64,000 bases of DNA from Embiotoca jacksoni (Eukaryota; Chordata; Actinopteri; Embiotocidae): the NCBI GenBank assembly GCA_022577435.1, contig JAKOON010000006.1, positions 12,904,501 through 12,968,500 on the forward strand, in the 5' to 3' direction. Position numbers and translations under genes: made by a program. The first letter of the stretch is position 1, and each line of letters opens with the position of its first letter. This document shows, piece by piece, positions 25,001 through 35,518 of this stretch. The notes beneath the pieces are model-generated. The model saw only the letters and a list, made by a program, of their open reading frames with translations. It had not been told where the DNA came from and ran no database searches.

Positions 25001-28000
25001 AAACACCCCACACATACAAAATAATCTTTCTACCTCTCTTGAGTCAATAATATAACATGTACATTTTGGGCTCTGGTATCTTCTGATGGGAGCTGTAAGT
25101 AAACTTACTCTTTCAATTCATCGGCTTTCCGCCGGCGCGCATCTTTGTCCATTTCAGAGTTTTGCTGTTTCTTTCTTGCTTTGTTTTTCTGGGATCAAAA
25201 AAATAAAAATAAATCCAAGTTACGTGCATGAAGGTATCAGACTGACTTTTCAACATGATGTCTCTCTATTAAAAAAACAATAGTGTTTTACTGCTGAGAA
25301 ACCGCACTTGTATAGATATTAGTGTTGATTAGACACTTGCCTCTTCATCTTCAGAGCCGGAGCAGCTGTCTTCCTTGTTCTGTTTCTTCTTCTTGGTCTC
25401 AGGCTCCTTCACTTCGCCGTCCTTTCCTTTGCTGTCCTCCCTCTTCTTTCTCTTCTCCTCTTCTCCGCTTTGGCACTTGTCCTCCGGTGCCCTCTTTCTC
25501 TTTTTGTCTGACTCCCCGGTGTCCCTAAACGGAGGAGAAAAGGTGCTTTTGTTTTTACATCTGTTGGGCTGTTTGTAATAGTCTGTGAAATGACAGTTTC
25601 AGGGTTTTCCCTCTACAATGCATCACCAATTAGGCAAAGTTATGAACAAAACTGAATGATCAAATCCTCTTGTGTAGATGAGCCGGCGGCAAAAGGTAGT
25701 GCACGGGAAACACATTTTAGCTCTTTGTTTGCTCATATTCATGTAGTTACATTTCACTTCCAGAAACTTGCTCCTGCTGCTGAAGCAAAATCAGCTTCTC
25801 ACTTTTGGGCTTCCTGCCTCTACGTTTGGGACCTTCTGCACCTGGGCACATGTGAAAAACACAAACATACACACAGCATAAATTCAGTTTGTGCATTTGG
25901 AAAAAACGAACGCTCAGACCTCTACCAAAGTTTGACTTACCATTGAAATCAGTGCTAGTTCCCTGTAATTCTTCATGATTAACGATTCCCTATGTGTTAA
26001 AAGTAGGCTATTCTCTCATGGTGTTGTATTGTACATGTCCATCCCCGGTCTATCTGTATCTGTCTCATTGTTGTTCTCCAACTAGGCAGACACTCATCAC
26101 TCCATGTTGTTTGTAACAAGCTTGTGATTATTCATCTCCCGAGTCATTGACAGCATTATGGACACCAACATCACAGGACAAAGAGCCTACCTGCAGGACT
26201 GACAGGACTCGCTGGCGCGTCGTCTTTTTCATTCTCCTGGTCAGCATCACTCTGAAAAAAAAAATGAAAAAAAGGGGACAACATTTTTTTCCCCTTGTAA
26301 TCTACCGATTATAATTTCTCTGAAATTAAACCAATCAATAAGCACTACCAACCTTTTTCTTCCTTCCTCTCTTGGGTTTAGGAACATCAGTTGACTCTTT
26401 CTGAGCAGAGCCCTAAAATTCGACACATTTCAATCATTTAAATAGATATAGCAAATTTTTTATATATTTCTTTTAACAAGACAGTAGGAGCTCCTACAGC
26501 TGGAGGAGAACATGCTGGCTGTGAATGTTAACTTGTAAACAACAAAGCCCAGTGGCACCATCTAGTGTGTAGCTGGAGTATTAAACCCTGTTTAATGTAA
26601 ATTGTGCCAGTGTTTAAGTCACTGTAAATGTGGCCCAGTTTTCTACCTTCACACAGAAAAAGAAGATTGAACTTTTGGTTTTTACAGCTCAAGAGTATTT
26701 TATAATATCAAATTTGTTGAAAGTTTGGCATAACTTCTGTGTGAATCAGTATTTAGTAAAGAACTGGGACACACCTGGTGATTTGTTAAAATACAGCAGA
26801 CACAGAAAGAGGAATATCATAATACAACAAGAGTTTGTCTCATCAGAACATTAAAACATTAACTGAGTACAAACTTACCTTTTTCCAAAGTACACAGAAA
26901 GCCATGCAAAAATAAAATAACATCAACTAATTGCAAACAGTAGAATTATGCAGTTTATGGACAAAAAAAGGCGGGAAATGGGAAGCACTACCACTAAACA
27001 CACGTCAAACAGAAGAATAAAACACACCCTTTTTGTATTTTTGTTAAAGTCACACGCAGAAATGTGCCTCAAGCCTAACACAATGAAATCCCTCAGTCCT
27101 TACCGGATTTTGTTAATAGTTTAATTGCAAACACAGACACTGCTTTTCCACATAAATCAATCCGTTTGTAAATCAGTTATCACCTTTGTGACATGAAATC
27201 AATAAACCCAGACCCGGCACTCGAATCAAAACATCCAGCACCGACATACACTTTGTGGCCACCGTCAAGAATTTGGAGTCAAACAGAAACAAACCACCGA
27301 TTGAAAAACCGCATGCTTTCCCGCGGGGAGGGGGTGAGATGACCTGCACCGCTTTATGGTATCCCAGCATGCAAAAAAAGTACGTACATCCTGGTTCTGA
27401 GGACCCTGCTCAGTGATCAGTGACCCTTCCTCCTCCTCCTCCTCCTCCTCCTCCAACTCCTCATTCTCATTCTCCTGCTCAGCCTCACTTCCTGGAACCT
27501 GAATGCACCCAAGACACAGCATAGGACGCAGTGTGGTGGGGTAAAACGAGGCTTGAAAGGGAGAAAAGTGAGCGAGTATTCGTCTGTTGCACACACTGCT
27601 ACCCTTAGCAGACAAGCCTATGAATCTATTATCAAACAATGGCACTATTAATTTGTAAACTGCTTGCAGCAGTGATAATTCAGTATGGTGCAGACACACA
27701 TTAGAGGAAGATTTGAGAGACAGCAAAAAAAGAAAGAAGCTGACAACACAGGAACAAAGCAGCAAAATGTCAATGCAGTGAAGCCACTCTATATACAGTA
27801 TTTAATTAGGAATGACAGATCTGAAGGAAGAAAACAATTCTTACTTTGGGTTTTATCCCCTTGCCTTCTGCACCCTGTTCTCCCTCTGGACTGCTGTCTG
27901 AATCCTTCTCAGGGAAAGACTCGGGGGGGACCGGCTGCAAATAATAAATTATTCGGTTAAATTAAAAAAATATCTATGGAAACAAAACCAAGAAGCACGG

Positions 28001-29950
28001 TGAACTCAAAAATAGTTATATTGTCAAACATCATCAAAGAGAAATGAATGAAAGATACAATTCTTTGATCAATATATATAACATTTTCCCAAGTGTTACC
28101 AATACTATAAAAATAGGGGGGTGGGGGCTCCACGGGCTGTACATATTGAACTGTTTACATTTGTATAACCACTACAAGTCTTATTTCCTCTGTGCTGCAG
28201 CCTGCAACATTCACAGAATTTTTGCCACATGACTGTAGGTCTCAGCCGAGCCCTCCAAGGCTCCTCAGATGTGCAGAATTTTTTCCTTTTCTTTCCAGAA
28301 TCCGGATCAAGCAATACATTTATGCCAAATTTGTAAATGAGCCAGTTGAATTGAAGTGATTTTATAATGTCACTATTTTAAGCTTAGACTTGGTTATTTG
28401 TCCTGAGAAAAGCATGGAGTTACATTTCATTTAGCTGACGCTTTTATCCAAAGCGACTTACAACACACCGATGGTACACCATCAGGGAGCAATTTAGGGT
28501 TCAGTGTCTTGCTCAAAGACACTTTGGCATGTGGACAGGAGGAGCTGGGGATCGAACCACCAACCTTCCGATTAGTGTGCAACCCACTCTACCGACTGAG
28601 CCACAGCCTTCCCGAGTGCACATGATTAGTTCAAGGACTGTCGGATAATTGAGAAAGAGCTAAGAGACTTCTGAAAACTTTTTTTTAACCTTCATTAAAG
28701 CCTCACAAACCTAAAATAACCTACTCTGAGAGCTGCTTCACTGTAAATCCGTGATTAACTCTCTTTTGTAAAAGACTGTGTATGTGACGCAGCTGAGAGA
28801 AGGGCTCACTTGGCTTTAACGATATATAAACATTACAAAGTTAGTATTGATACGTGTTTATTGCTCTCAGGTAGCTAGACACTAATAAAGTACAAATACA
28901 GGTATAAATACATGCACAGTAACACTGCTCAACTCATTGAGGTGTAGCAGTATCTGTGCTTCAGTCTGTCTGGAGTACACAAACTGAAAAATGCTGGCGA
29001 CAAACAGAAGGCAGACGTACCTTGGGTGCTGTAAGCTCTACTTTTGGGTTGTTCTCGATCTCCCACAATCCTTCGTTGAAGCCTTTCCTCTTGTTGGGCT
29101 TGGCGTACTTCTCTTTGTGAGGGAGGTATGGAAAGATGTCTTTTGGGCCGAGAAATGCTCTGTGGGAAAGAAAACAATTTGAACAATGTTTGAACATTTT
29201 ATACTTTCTGAACCATTAAAAATGCAGCACATTGTTCACAAAGTGAAGCGAGAGCAGACGGAGACTCAACAGGAAGGTAACTCGATTCAGCCGCTCATCA
29301 AACATTTACAGAAACACCTTCAACAGAGCTTAATGACGGCTCTGTAAACATAAATGGAAGAAAGCACTAAATAAATACAGACATTTACTATTTAAAATAA
29401 TTGTATAAGTTGTCTCCATCAATTTCTCTTTTTTTCTGGTCACTCAGACACATTAGATTATGTTTTACCTGAGCAGGTTGAATGTAAGCTCATCAAACTA
29501 AAAAGGAGAGGACAAAGACCGTTTGTGGTCTGCTACTGACGTTTCATGGGTGCCAAAGAAGAAAATGGGGAACTTGATGTTGGACGGCTTCACGGCACCA
29601 TCTGGGACTTCGTCGATCTGGCAAAGAGAGGAGAGGAAGCAGATGTTTGCTTGCAGCTGGAAACGGCAAAAAAAAAAAAATTAAAAAAAAAAAATCATCA
29701 TAGCACGAGCCTGTGTTTGTCTGTGCGTGTGGCTTATTTACCCAGGTGGTTGTTTGCACAAGTATTTCACTTATGAAGCACTTTACTTGTAATCAACTAC
29801 ACTATATACCTATAATAAATGATAAAGACTTCAGGACTAGTATTGTGATTTGGTCCTACATACATATATTTGACTTACTCTTGCAGGCCAGTGTGGATAA
29901 CCCTTCATCTTGGCAAAAATCAGATCCCCCGGTTTCCAGTCCCGAGTCAT
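19009..29950 (-). CDS. PSIP1: PC4 and SFRS1 interacting protein 1 (LEDGF/p75), 16 coding exons
   Basis: Coding exons in transcript order: 29950-29879, 29617-29541, 29159-29021, 27934-27845, 27498-27388, 26412-26353, 26251-26191, 25841-25751, 25524-25341, 25188-25109, 24871-24816, 24645-24575, 23187-23086, 22992-22791, 21291-21195, 19036-19009. They total 1521 nt, 506 codons plus TGA, all in phase; human p75 has 530. Residues 1-96 form a PWWP domain ([44 protein letters not shown]), which reads H3K36 methylation. An acidic poly-Glu stretch (about 142-150) follows, then AT-hooks PKRGRKKK (about 183) and PKRRGRKPK (about 208-216), a long charged region, and the integrase-binding domain (about 342-425, with MLYNKFKSMFLVGEGD). 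The protein tethers partners such as MLL/menin to chromatin and is the host tether for lentiviral integrase. The paralogue HRP2/HDGFL2 is less likely, given the IBD tail and synteny. The intron after exon 9 has a GC donor. Confidence 0.95.
19037..21194 (-). other. PSIP1 last intron with transposon-like fragments
   Basis: This 2158-nt intron carries two similar direct segments, about 20356-20395 (GTGAACAGGGTCATTGTC) and about 21112-21155 (GTGAATAGGGCCATTGTC). CAGACCGCATTTGGAGGTGGTCC lies at about 20483 and AGACGCATGTAAAAGCCAGG at about 21093. Such words recall ends of non-autonomous DNA elements common in fish. A (CT)n tract lies at about 20982-20995. No coding exon is recognised. Confidence 0.45.
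21292..22790 (-). other. PSIP1 intron 14 with degenerate fish repeat
   Basis: This 1499-nt intron has a part (about 22130-22575) that repeats words such as TTTTACTCAACTGCATTAC and CACTTTTACTTTCAATACC. They resemble the dispersed element also suspected at 1-800, 40.5 and 58.6 kb. No exon is recognised. Confidence 0.45.
23188..24574 (-). other. PSIP1 intron 12
   Basis: This 1387-nt intron splits the integrase-binding domain after the KIDNP codons. It has no recognisable element or exon. Confidence 0.5.
25941..25962 (-). other. PSIP1: Candidate 22-nt PSIP1 microexon
   Basis: On the minus strand, AATTACAG precedes and GTAAGTC follows a 22-nt segment (25962-25941). Read from phase 0 it encodes GTSTDFN and leaves one base, the same phase pattern as exon 7 (26251-26191), so it could replace exon 7 in frame. 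Included together with exon 7 it gives a stop codon. The donor is strong and the acceptor's pyrimidine tract is weak. Transcript support is unknown. Confidence 0.25.
26413..27387 (-). other. PSIP1 intron 5
   Basis: This 975-nt intron lies between the acidic exon and the first AT-hook exon. It is AT-rich, with no exon or repeat I can name. Confidence 0.5.
27430..27456 (-). repeat. PSIP1: Coding (GAG)n microsatellite, poly-Glu of PSIP1
   Basis: Nine or so consecutive GAG/GAA codons in exon 5 encode an uninterrupted glutamate run within the acidic linker between the PWWP domain and the AT-hooks. Triplet repeats of this kind vary in length without breaking the frame. Confidence 0.85.
27935..29020 (-). 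other. PSIP1 intron 3, with SINE insertion
   Basis: This 1086-nt intron contains the tRNA-derived SINE at 28417-28608. A run of G and T near 28116-28126 and AT-rich sequence make up the rest. No exon is recognised. Confidence 0.55.
28417..28608 (-). mobile_element. tRNA-derived SINE (V-SINE-like), minus strand
   Basis: Read on the minus strand, the unit starts GGCTGTGGCTCAGTCGGTAG with a Pol III box A (TGGCTCAGTCGG, 28603-28592) and a box B (GGTTCGATCCC, 28558-28548) at tRNA spacing. A tRNA-unrelated body ends in GTCGCTTTGGATAAAAGCGTC and AGCTAAATGAAATGTAA. From memory this is the common fish SINE type with a conserved body; the exact family name is not certain. It lies in a PSIP1 intron in the gene's sense orientation. 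Confidence 0.85.
29469..29497 (-). other. PSIP1: Candidate mutually exclusive PSIP1 exon (29 nt)
   Basis: On the minus strand a strong pyrimidine tract and acceptor (CTTTGTCCTCTCCTTTTTAG) precede, and donor CAG/GTAAAA follows, a 29-nt segment (29497-29469). From phase 0 it encodes FDELTFNLL plus two bases, which join in frame to exon 3 (AFLGPKD). Exon 2 (77 nt) has the same phases, 0 to 2. Only 43 nt separate the two, too short for a vertebrate intron, so both cannot be spliced into one mRNA. It could also be non-functional chance sequence. Confidence 0.35.
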
Positions 29951-29971
29951 GTTGGACGTGTCACCAGGCTG

Positions 29972-30401
29972 GAAAACAAAACAATATACAGTTAAACATA
30001 GCAAATTGCCTCTCGATGCACATAACTGAGGTTCATCTCCTCAGACATGTGCCCCTCCCCCTAACCACAACCTAACATCCTCCTGAGCTCATTCAAACAT
30101 GACAGTCACGTTTACTGTGACAAAACAGCCCTGTTTCACCCACAGTCACTGCGTGCACTGAAGAAGATGTGGCTGCCGCTTAATGCCAAATAAAAGTTAT
30201 CAACCACGATGTAAGCAGAGCGGAACGCCGTATCAACAAACGCGCAAAGCTAGCTAGCTCGTAGCTATTAATTGCAAACAGAACCACCCCCAGTTTCCCC
30301 CCCATTGACCTCCAGTGTGTGCAGACGTCTGGAAGAAAGCAGGATATTCGTAGTCGTTCAGGAAATAGTTGATGTATCTCCGATTTGACCAGGACAAACA
30401 C
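29972..30401 (-). other. PSIP1: PSIP1 5' UTR intron (inferred)
   Basis: A good acceptor (TTGTTTTGTTTTCCAG) lies 21 nt upstream of the ATG, so the start codon is in the second transcribed exon. A GAGAG/GTGTGT donor at about 30402 in the CpG-rich block is the likely partner. Confidence 0.5.
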
Positions 30402-30470
30402 ACCTCTCCTTTTCCGCTCAGTCAGACGCACGTTTTCCGCTCCCGCGCAGGACGTCGGCAGACTGTACCA
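30402..30470 (-). promoter_or_regulatory. PSIP1: PSIP1 first non-coding exon and CpG-rich promoter (inferred)
   Basis: This is a locally CpG-rich stretch (TTTTCCGCTCCCGCGCAGGACGTC region) just upstream of the inferred 5' UTR intron, next to a poly-G/poly-C run at 30487-30498. No TATA box is seen. The exact start site is unknown. Confidence 0.45.
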
Positions 30471-30859
30471 TTACACTGTGGGAAGAGGGGGGGGGGGTCT
30501 GTTTTAATCACAAACCACTACCTGTGTTGAGTTTTCTTTAAGAATCAGTAACAAAAGCTTTAACACACTTGAAATGAATACGAAGTGATTGTGGAGTTAC
30601 AGTCGCAGTCATAATTACGTAGAATGGGATTTACAGGGGCGAGTTTTTGAGAACGTAACCACGCTGGTCGTCTCAGCGCTTCGAAGATCGTCTATTTAGA
30701 AAGTCGGGTTGACTGTGTCTAAATAAAGTGGGCGTTAACATCCAATCATGCGCTGCTCTCATCTTAACAACTTAACGATTGAATGTAACCACGTTCAGTG
30801 TCGTGGCTAGAAACCATTCGTGTCTGACAGGTATTCATATCATAAAATGTAAGTTTAGG

Positions 30860-31012
30860 GGCACGCTACTTTGAACCCGGAAACGGAAGATGTGCTGGTA
30901 CTCGAAAAGGGGATCAGAGTGGAAGCTCTGCAGCTGCTTGCCTCTCCTGTTTGGTACTGGTACTGATGCTGAGGATGGACCTCTGCTGCAGGGTCCAGAG
31001 CTAATGTAGGTT
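30860..31012 (+). promoter_or_regulatory. Possible divergent plus-strand promoter / first exon
   Basis: Two ETS-type cores lie back to back (CCGGAA 30877-30882 and CGGAAG 30884-30889). They are followed by a more GC-rich, exon-like stretch ending near a GTAGGT donor about 31006. In human, CCDC171 starts divergently from PSIP1, so a 5' UTR exon here is conceivable. No coding exon of it is recognised downstream. Confidence 0.2.
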
Positions 31013-31019
31013 TTGATTT

Positions 31020-32165
31020 ATTTTTATGGTTACAAATGAGTTACAGACAACCTTTGCATTTTCTTCTGGTTTTACTTTAAAACATCATTACTTGCTAAGT
31101 TGGTTGACTTGTTTGGTCAGCTTTTAAGCTTCAATTTCAACACAGACATCCCTTCCAACATCATGTGGAAAACTTCAGTTCCTTAGAAGTCTTTAACTTT
31201 TTTTCTCTCTGAAAGATTGTATCTGTTATTGCCAAATGCTTTTTGAGTTTTAGGACGTGTCAATATTTACTTTTGATTGTCATTTTTGTTGTTGGTTGAC
31301 CATAGATTGTAGTTTTTCATGAGTTTTAACTTTGACCCTTACTAATTCATATATAAAGCTGTTTGTTTCTCTTGAGAGTTCACTTAATCAGGAATCTACA
31401 TTGAGTATACCTGCAACCAGCATCACAAGTCAGCTACACACCAAAACGTTCAAAGGAAATCAAATATTCAACATATCAAAACTGACACAACATTTGTTAG
31501 ACTTTTTCATCCTCAAGAACATGTGGGAATCATTTGGAAAAGACTGTACTGACATGCTGACTCAGTTCGGTTGGTATTCAGTGACCTCTAGTGGCAAAAT
31601 CAGGATTAACACGTGAAGAGGAAGAACAACTGATGTATTTCTGCCCAGGTTTGGTATGTCATATTTGCTGCATGAAATCAGGACCACGAGTGTTAGAACA
31701 GAATACTTATATTACGTTCTTTGCTGGTTTTCATTTAATTTTAAAGGCACTGATGGAGTTTGGTCTGAATACCCATTTAAAAGCTCATCGTTATTTGCTA
31801 TGTAAACTTACAGTGCATCTTATAAACTACCAGTGGAAAGGAGACTTTGTTTTTGGAGTATCCGGTTGCTCTACTCTATTGTCTAATATCTGGGTTGGAG
31901 CACCAACTAACTATTAATTCATCCAATGATTGTTTCCTCGATTGATCGCATGATGCACGTTGTATAAACATTTAGATGCATGTCCACCATAATTTCCTGG
32001 TTCACAAAAAGTCTTTAGGTGTCTTGTTTTGTCTGATCAACCATCTAAAACCCAGATGTATTACATTTACAGCGATATTAAGCTGAAAAGCAGCAAATTC
32101 ACACATATTAAAAGCTGGCTGTAATGTTTATATCCCTCACAAATGATTAATTGAGAAATTATTTC
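31020..32165. other. Intergenic or intronic, no feature recognised
   Basis: AT-rich sequence with chance open frames (for example 31332-31616 and 31591-31917) that lack recognisable domains. Nothing can be assigned. Confidence 0.45.
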
Positions 32166-32167
32166 AG

Positions 32168-32168
<1 letters not shown>

Positions 32169-32246
<78 letters not shown>
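32169..32246. repeat. (TG)n microsatellite
   Basis: About 39 perfect TG dinucleotides. This is the first of three long arrays within 750 bp. Confidence 0.97.
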
Positions 32247-32247
<1 letters not shown>

Positions 32248-32378
32248 TTTAGGGGGAATTTAAGGGATAAGAGTTTAGGAAAAATGTCTTTAAAATGTCT
32301 TTGTCAGCTACAAGGCTTGAAGTGAAGGTGACCTCAACATTTGTGGCCACACAGATACACGAGCGTACATAAATCCAC

Positions 32379-32415
32379 GTGTGTGTGTGTGTGTGTGTGT
32401 GTGGGGGGGGGGGGG

Positions 32416-32490
<75 letters not shown>

Positions 32491-32496
32491 TGTGTG
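32379..32496. repeat. (GT)n with internal poly-G
   Basis: GT array interrupted by a run of 13 G (32403-32415) and continuing with about 36 TG units. All open frames across it are Cys-Val or Thr-His low complexity. Confidence 0.97.
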
Positions 32497-32800
32497 CATG
32501 TTATAAAGACAATAGAAGATGCTGATAGTTGAAGGACAGGCGCACCAGCCCAGGGTCCCTGAGAGGGGGATTAGGGAGAAGAGGAGGCCAGGATGGGCCA
32601 GATGAGGGTGGATGAGACAAAAGGAGATGTGTGAGGTGGAACCCAGGTCCATGCCCAGGAATAACTCACAGGAGTGACCGGGCCCCCTACCTAGCCTGCG
32701 AGGTGAGAGACCCCGATGTTGGACCGCAGCCAGCTTAGCGGGGTTCCTGCTCAGACACACGGCTACTGTGGAGGCCAGGAATGGAGCTATAGAGAGATGA

Positions 32801-32802
<2 letters not shown>

Positions 32803-32887
<85 letters not shown>
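32803..32887. repeat. (GT)n microsatellite
   Basis: About 42 perfect GT dinucleotides. The GC-richer spacer 32530-32800 between this and the previous array has no recognised gene. Confidence 0.97.
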
Positions 32888-32890
<3 letters not shown>

Positions 32891-35440
32891 ATATGAATGT
32901 GTATCCTTCACCCTGGCAGATGAGGTGTTGGCAGAACATCCCAAATCACTCTGTCTCTGAGGGCCACAAAGTCCTGTTATCCTTCCTCACTCATTTGTTA
33001 ACCTCCCACTCTTCTTCGCAGCGTCCTCGTTCATGCAGAGAGAAGCTACTTTATGTATGACCACTGCCATTCAAAATCACCTCCCTACTTTAGAGCCATC
33101 CTGTGGTCACCATGACAATGAGACAACCCAGAAAAGTAACAGCTGGATGTCACGAAGGTGGTCATTTGCTTCACACCTTCTACAACATTGAGTGTGGATG
33201 CGCAACTGCTCCACAGATAAATCTCTGATGTCAGTGTGCTGACTCATGGACTAAGATTTTATGCACAAAAATGAAATATAAAATATGTTAAACTGGCCAA
33301 CAGCAACAAGCTCTGTACCTGCCTGGAAACTCTCTGTCTTCCCCAGTTCATGCATGCATTCCTTTAAAACTTTCCAGACTTGCTTTTCCTCATGCAGCCA
33401 CCAGATGCCCTCGGACTTTCCCACTACCCATTATCACCTGATTCCCAACTCCTGCCAACACACCTGTTCCCATTTCCCCTTTAGTCCTGCCACTACTTAA
33501 ACCGTTCAAGCCTCTCCCTTCTCTATGTTGTTTCTTGTCATTATCTGTTTCTGTGTCTTGGACCTTCCTGCCTTTTATATTTTATCATTAGATTGCTTGA
33601 TTGTTTCTGATCTGTGTCTGCGATTAGGTCGTCCATTCTGAGCTCTAAATATTAGTTGCGACATGTACCACCTTGTACAGGTTCAACAACAAAACACTAT
33701 TTACACAGTGATGTGCAGCTGTAACAGTTAGTTCTATTAAGATAAAATGCCAAAATGAACCTGTCTTTACCTTCTCCAATGTGAGATATGATTTGTTTCT
33801 TTGTTATAAGTGATAGAGAAGTGAAAACTTATTGTATTTCAGTTTGGACAGTTATATATGACCTTTATTTAACCAGGTAAAATCAATTGAGAACCAATTC
33901 TCATTTACAATGATGACCTGTCAGCACAGTCCACAAACCACAGTTGATAAAACAAGACATTTTAAAGCGGTGTGTTAGCAGTGTGGGAAACTGGGGGAAA
34001 AAAATTACTAATCAAGAAAGTTGCCAGCAGATTAATCAGTAATTAAGTTATTTGCAAAAGAAAAATGTAAAAAAAAGAAAAAGAAAAAACACCCAAAGGG
34101 GTATTTGTTTTTGAGTATTTTTTGTATGCTGAGTTCATTTTGCAACAATAATTACAAAGTAAAACTTTCAGAATATTTGTTTCATCACTTTTTTAGTTGG
34201 CAAATCGATGGTAGAGGGGACGGAGCCACAGGATCTCAGGTTCGAGGTTTGAAAATGACCTCCAGCAGACAACTAAAAGAGTACCTATGTGAATCCCTGT
34301 CATATAAATATTTTATATTTTAGATATTGATTTACATTTCAGAATTACATTCACTGAAAAAGTGTAAATTTACTCAACAGAGGTTCTGTTGTGGGAAAGT
34401 TATACAACCACATGGATATTTTATGCAGAATTAAGTACTGTGTTTGTATGTGAACAAGTGAGACTGTCGTCATCCAAAAATCGACCCCATAGTTCTTTTG
34501 TTTAAGCAGATTATTAACACCCGTAGTCATGTTTTCAATTTAAGCAACCTCTAACGGTAGTGTAAATAACGAATATCTGGTGTCTCAGTTGTCTTGTCAC
34601 CAAATGACCTTTGACCTCAGTTTAGGGTTAGGGTGAAATAACCACAACCTCGTTGATTGCATTACATGGTGGTGGCAGGTACGGTGTTTAAATAACAGTA
34701 TTTCATAACCAGATTTTCTATTGCCATGATGGTGAAGGCTGCATAACTTCAGTGAAGTACTTTAATGGATACAGCCTATCACATTTCAAGTGATCATTTT
34801 AATCCAAACCATTATTTTGTCCTAACCCTGATAAACTATTTTTTGTGTTTCAACCTAACCAGGTGAGCTAATTTAGGAAACACCTCTATTGGTTGTATTC
34901 GAGGGTTGGAATAAAGGCCATGTGGTTGTATGGGTTGGAGGAGTTGTTGGGAACAACTGCGTACAATGTACATTCACAAATGCATGTACTGGTTGTTTAA
35001 GAAAAATGTATTTTCTAATCTTTAAACGAAATCTACTACTTTGGCACTAACATCAATTTTAAATTTCAATTTGGAATATTAATTGAAATAACAGTGCACA
35101 GGTACACTGCTAAAAAAGCCAAGTTAAGTCCGCAAATCTTCAAATTGCCTCAAGGGGCTTTAAAATCTGTGCAGGTTACATATGTTCTCATTAAAGTCTC
35201 TGCTGGGAGACTAGGGGGAAAAAATTCCACAAAACCTCATTAGACAAAAACGGAAAACAAACCAGGTAACTTCATCCGCTAATTCTCAGTGTAAACATAA
35301 ATACTGATACAAATTTACAAAGGTTCGTCTTCTTCAAACCTTGATGAAGTCATTGATTTGGGTTTTTTACACTCTCTTCTGTGGCATCATCTGAAGGGCA
35401 CCTTCTCCGGACTTGAATGAGCGATGGTGTCCTTGAGGTT
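32888..35440. other. Intergenic, mostly AT-rich; one dispersed-repeat fragment
   Basis: No exon is supported. About 33861-33920 reads TTTATTTAACCAGGTAAAATC then TTGAGAACCAATTCTCATT and GATGACCTG. From memory this closely resembles a very common teleost dispersed repeat. The remainder is unassigned. Confidence 0.45.
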
Positions 35441-35518
35441 GTGTGTGTTTTTTATGTGTGTGTGTCATACACATGGATTGGCATCTTTCCCCTTACTGCT
35501 GGCAAACCTTCAGCATGT

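Noticed and set aside
25086..25578. Plus-strand Ser/Pro/Leu-rich open frames over PSIP1 exons 9-10
   Set aside because: They are the antisense of Lys/Glu-rich PSIP1 exons, which have verified phase and splice sites on the minus strand.
25751..25841. A GTGAGA donor inside PSIP1 exon 8 (after AAGCCCAAAA)
   Set aside because: Using it leaves phase 1 and shifts exon 9 into early stops. The downstream GTAACT donor at 25750 restores the frame and extends a sensible protein.
28417..28608. Functional tRNA gene at 28.6 kb
   Set aside because: Box A and B are present, but the rest does not fold as a tRNA and is fused to a SINE body, so it is a tRNA-derived SINE.
29469..29541. Including the 29-nt PSIP1 segment in addition to exon 2 (a poison exon)
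   Set aside because: The intervening 43 nt is too short to be spliced as a vertebrate intron, so replacement of exon 2 is the only workable reading.
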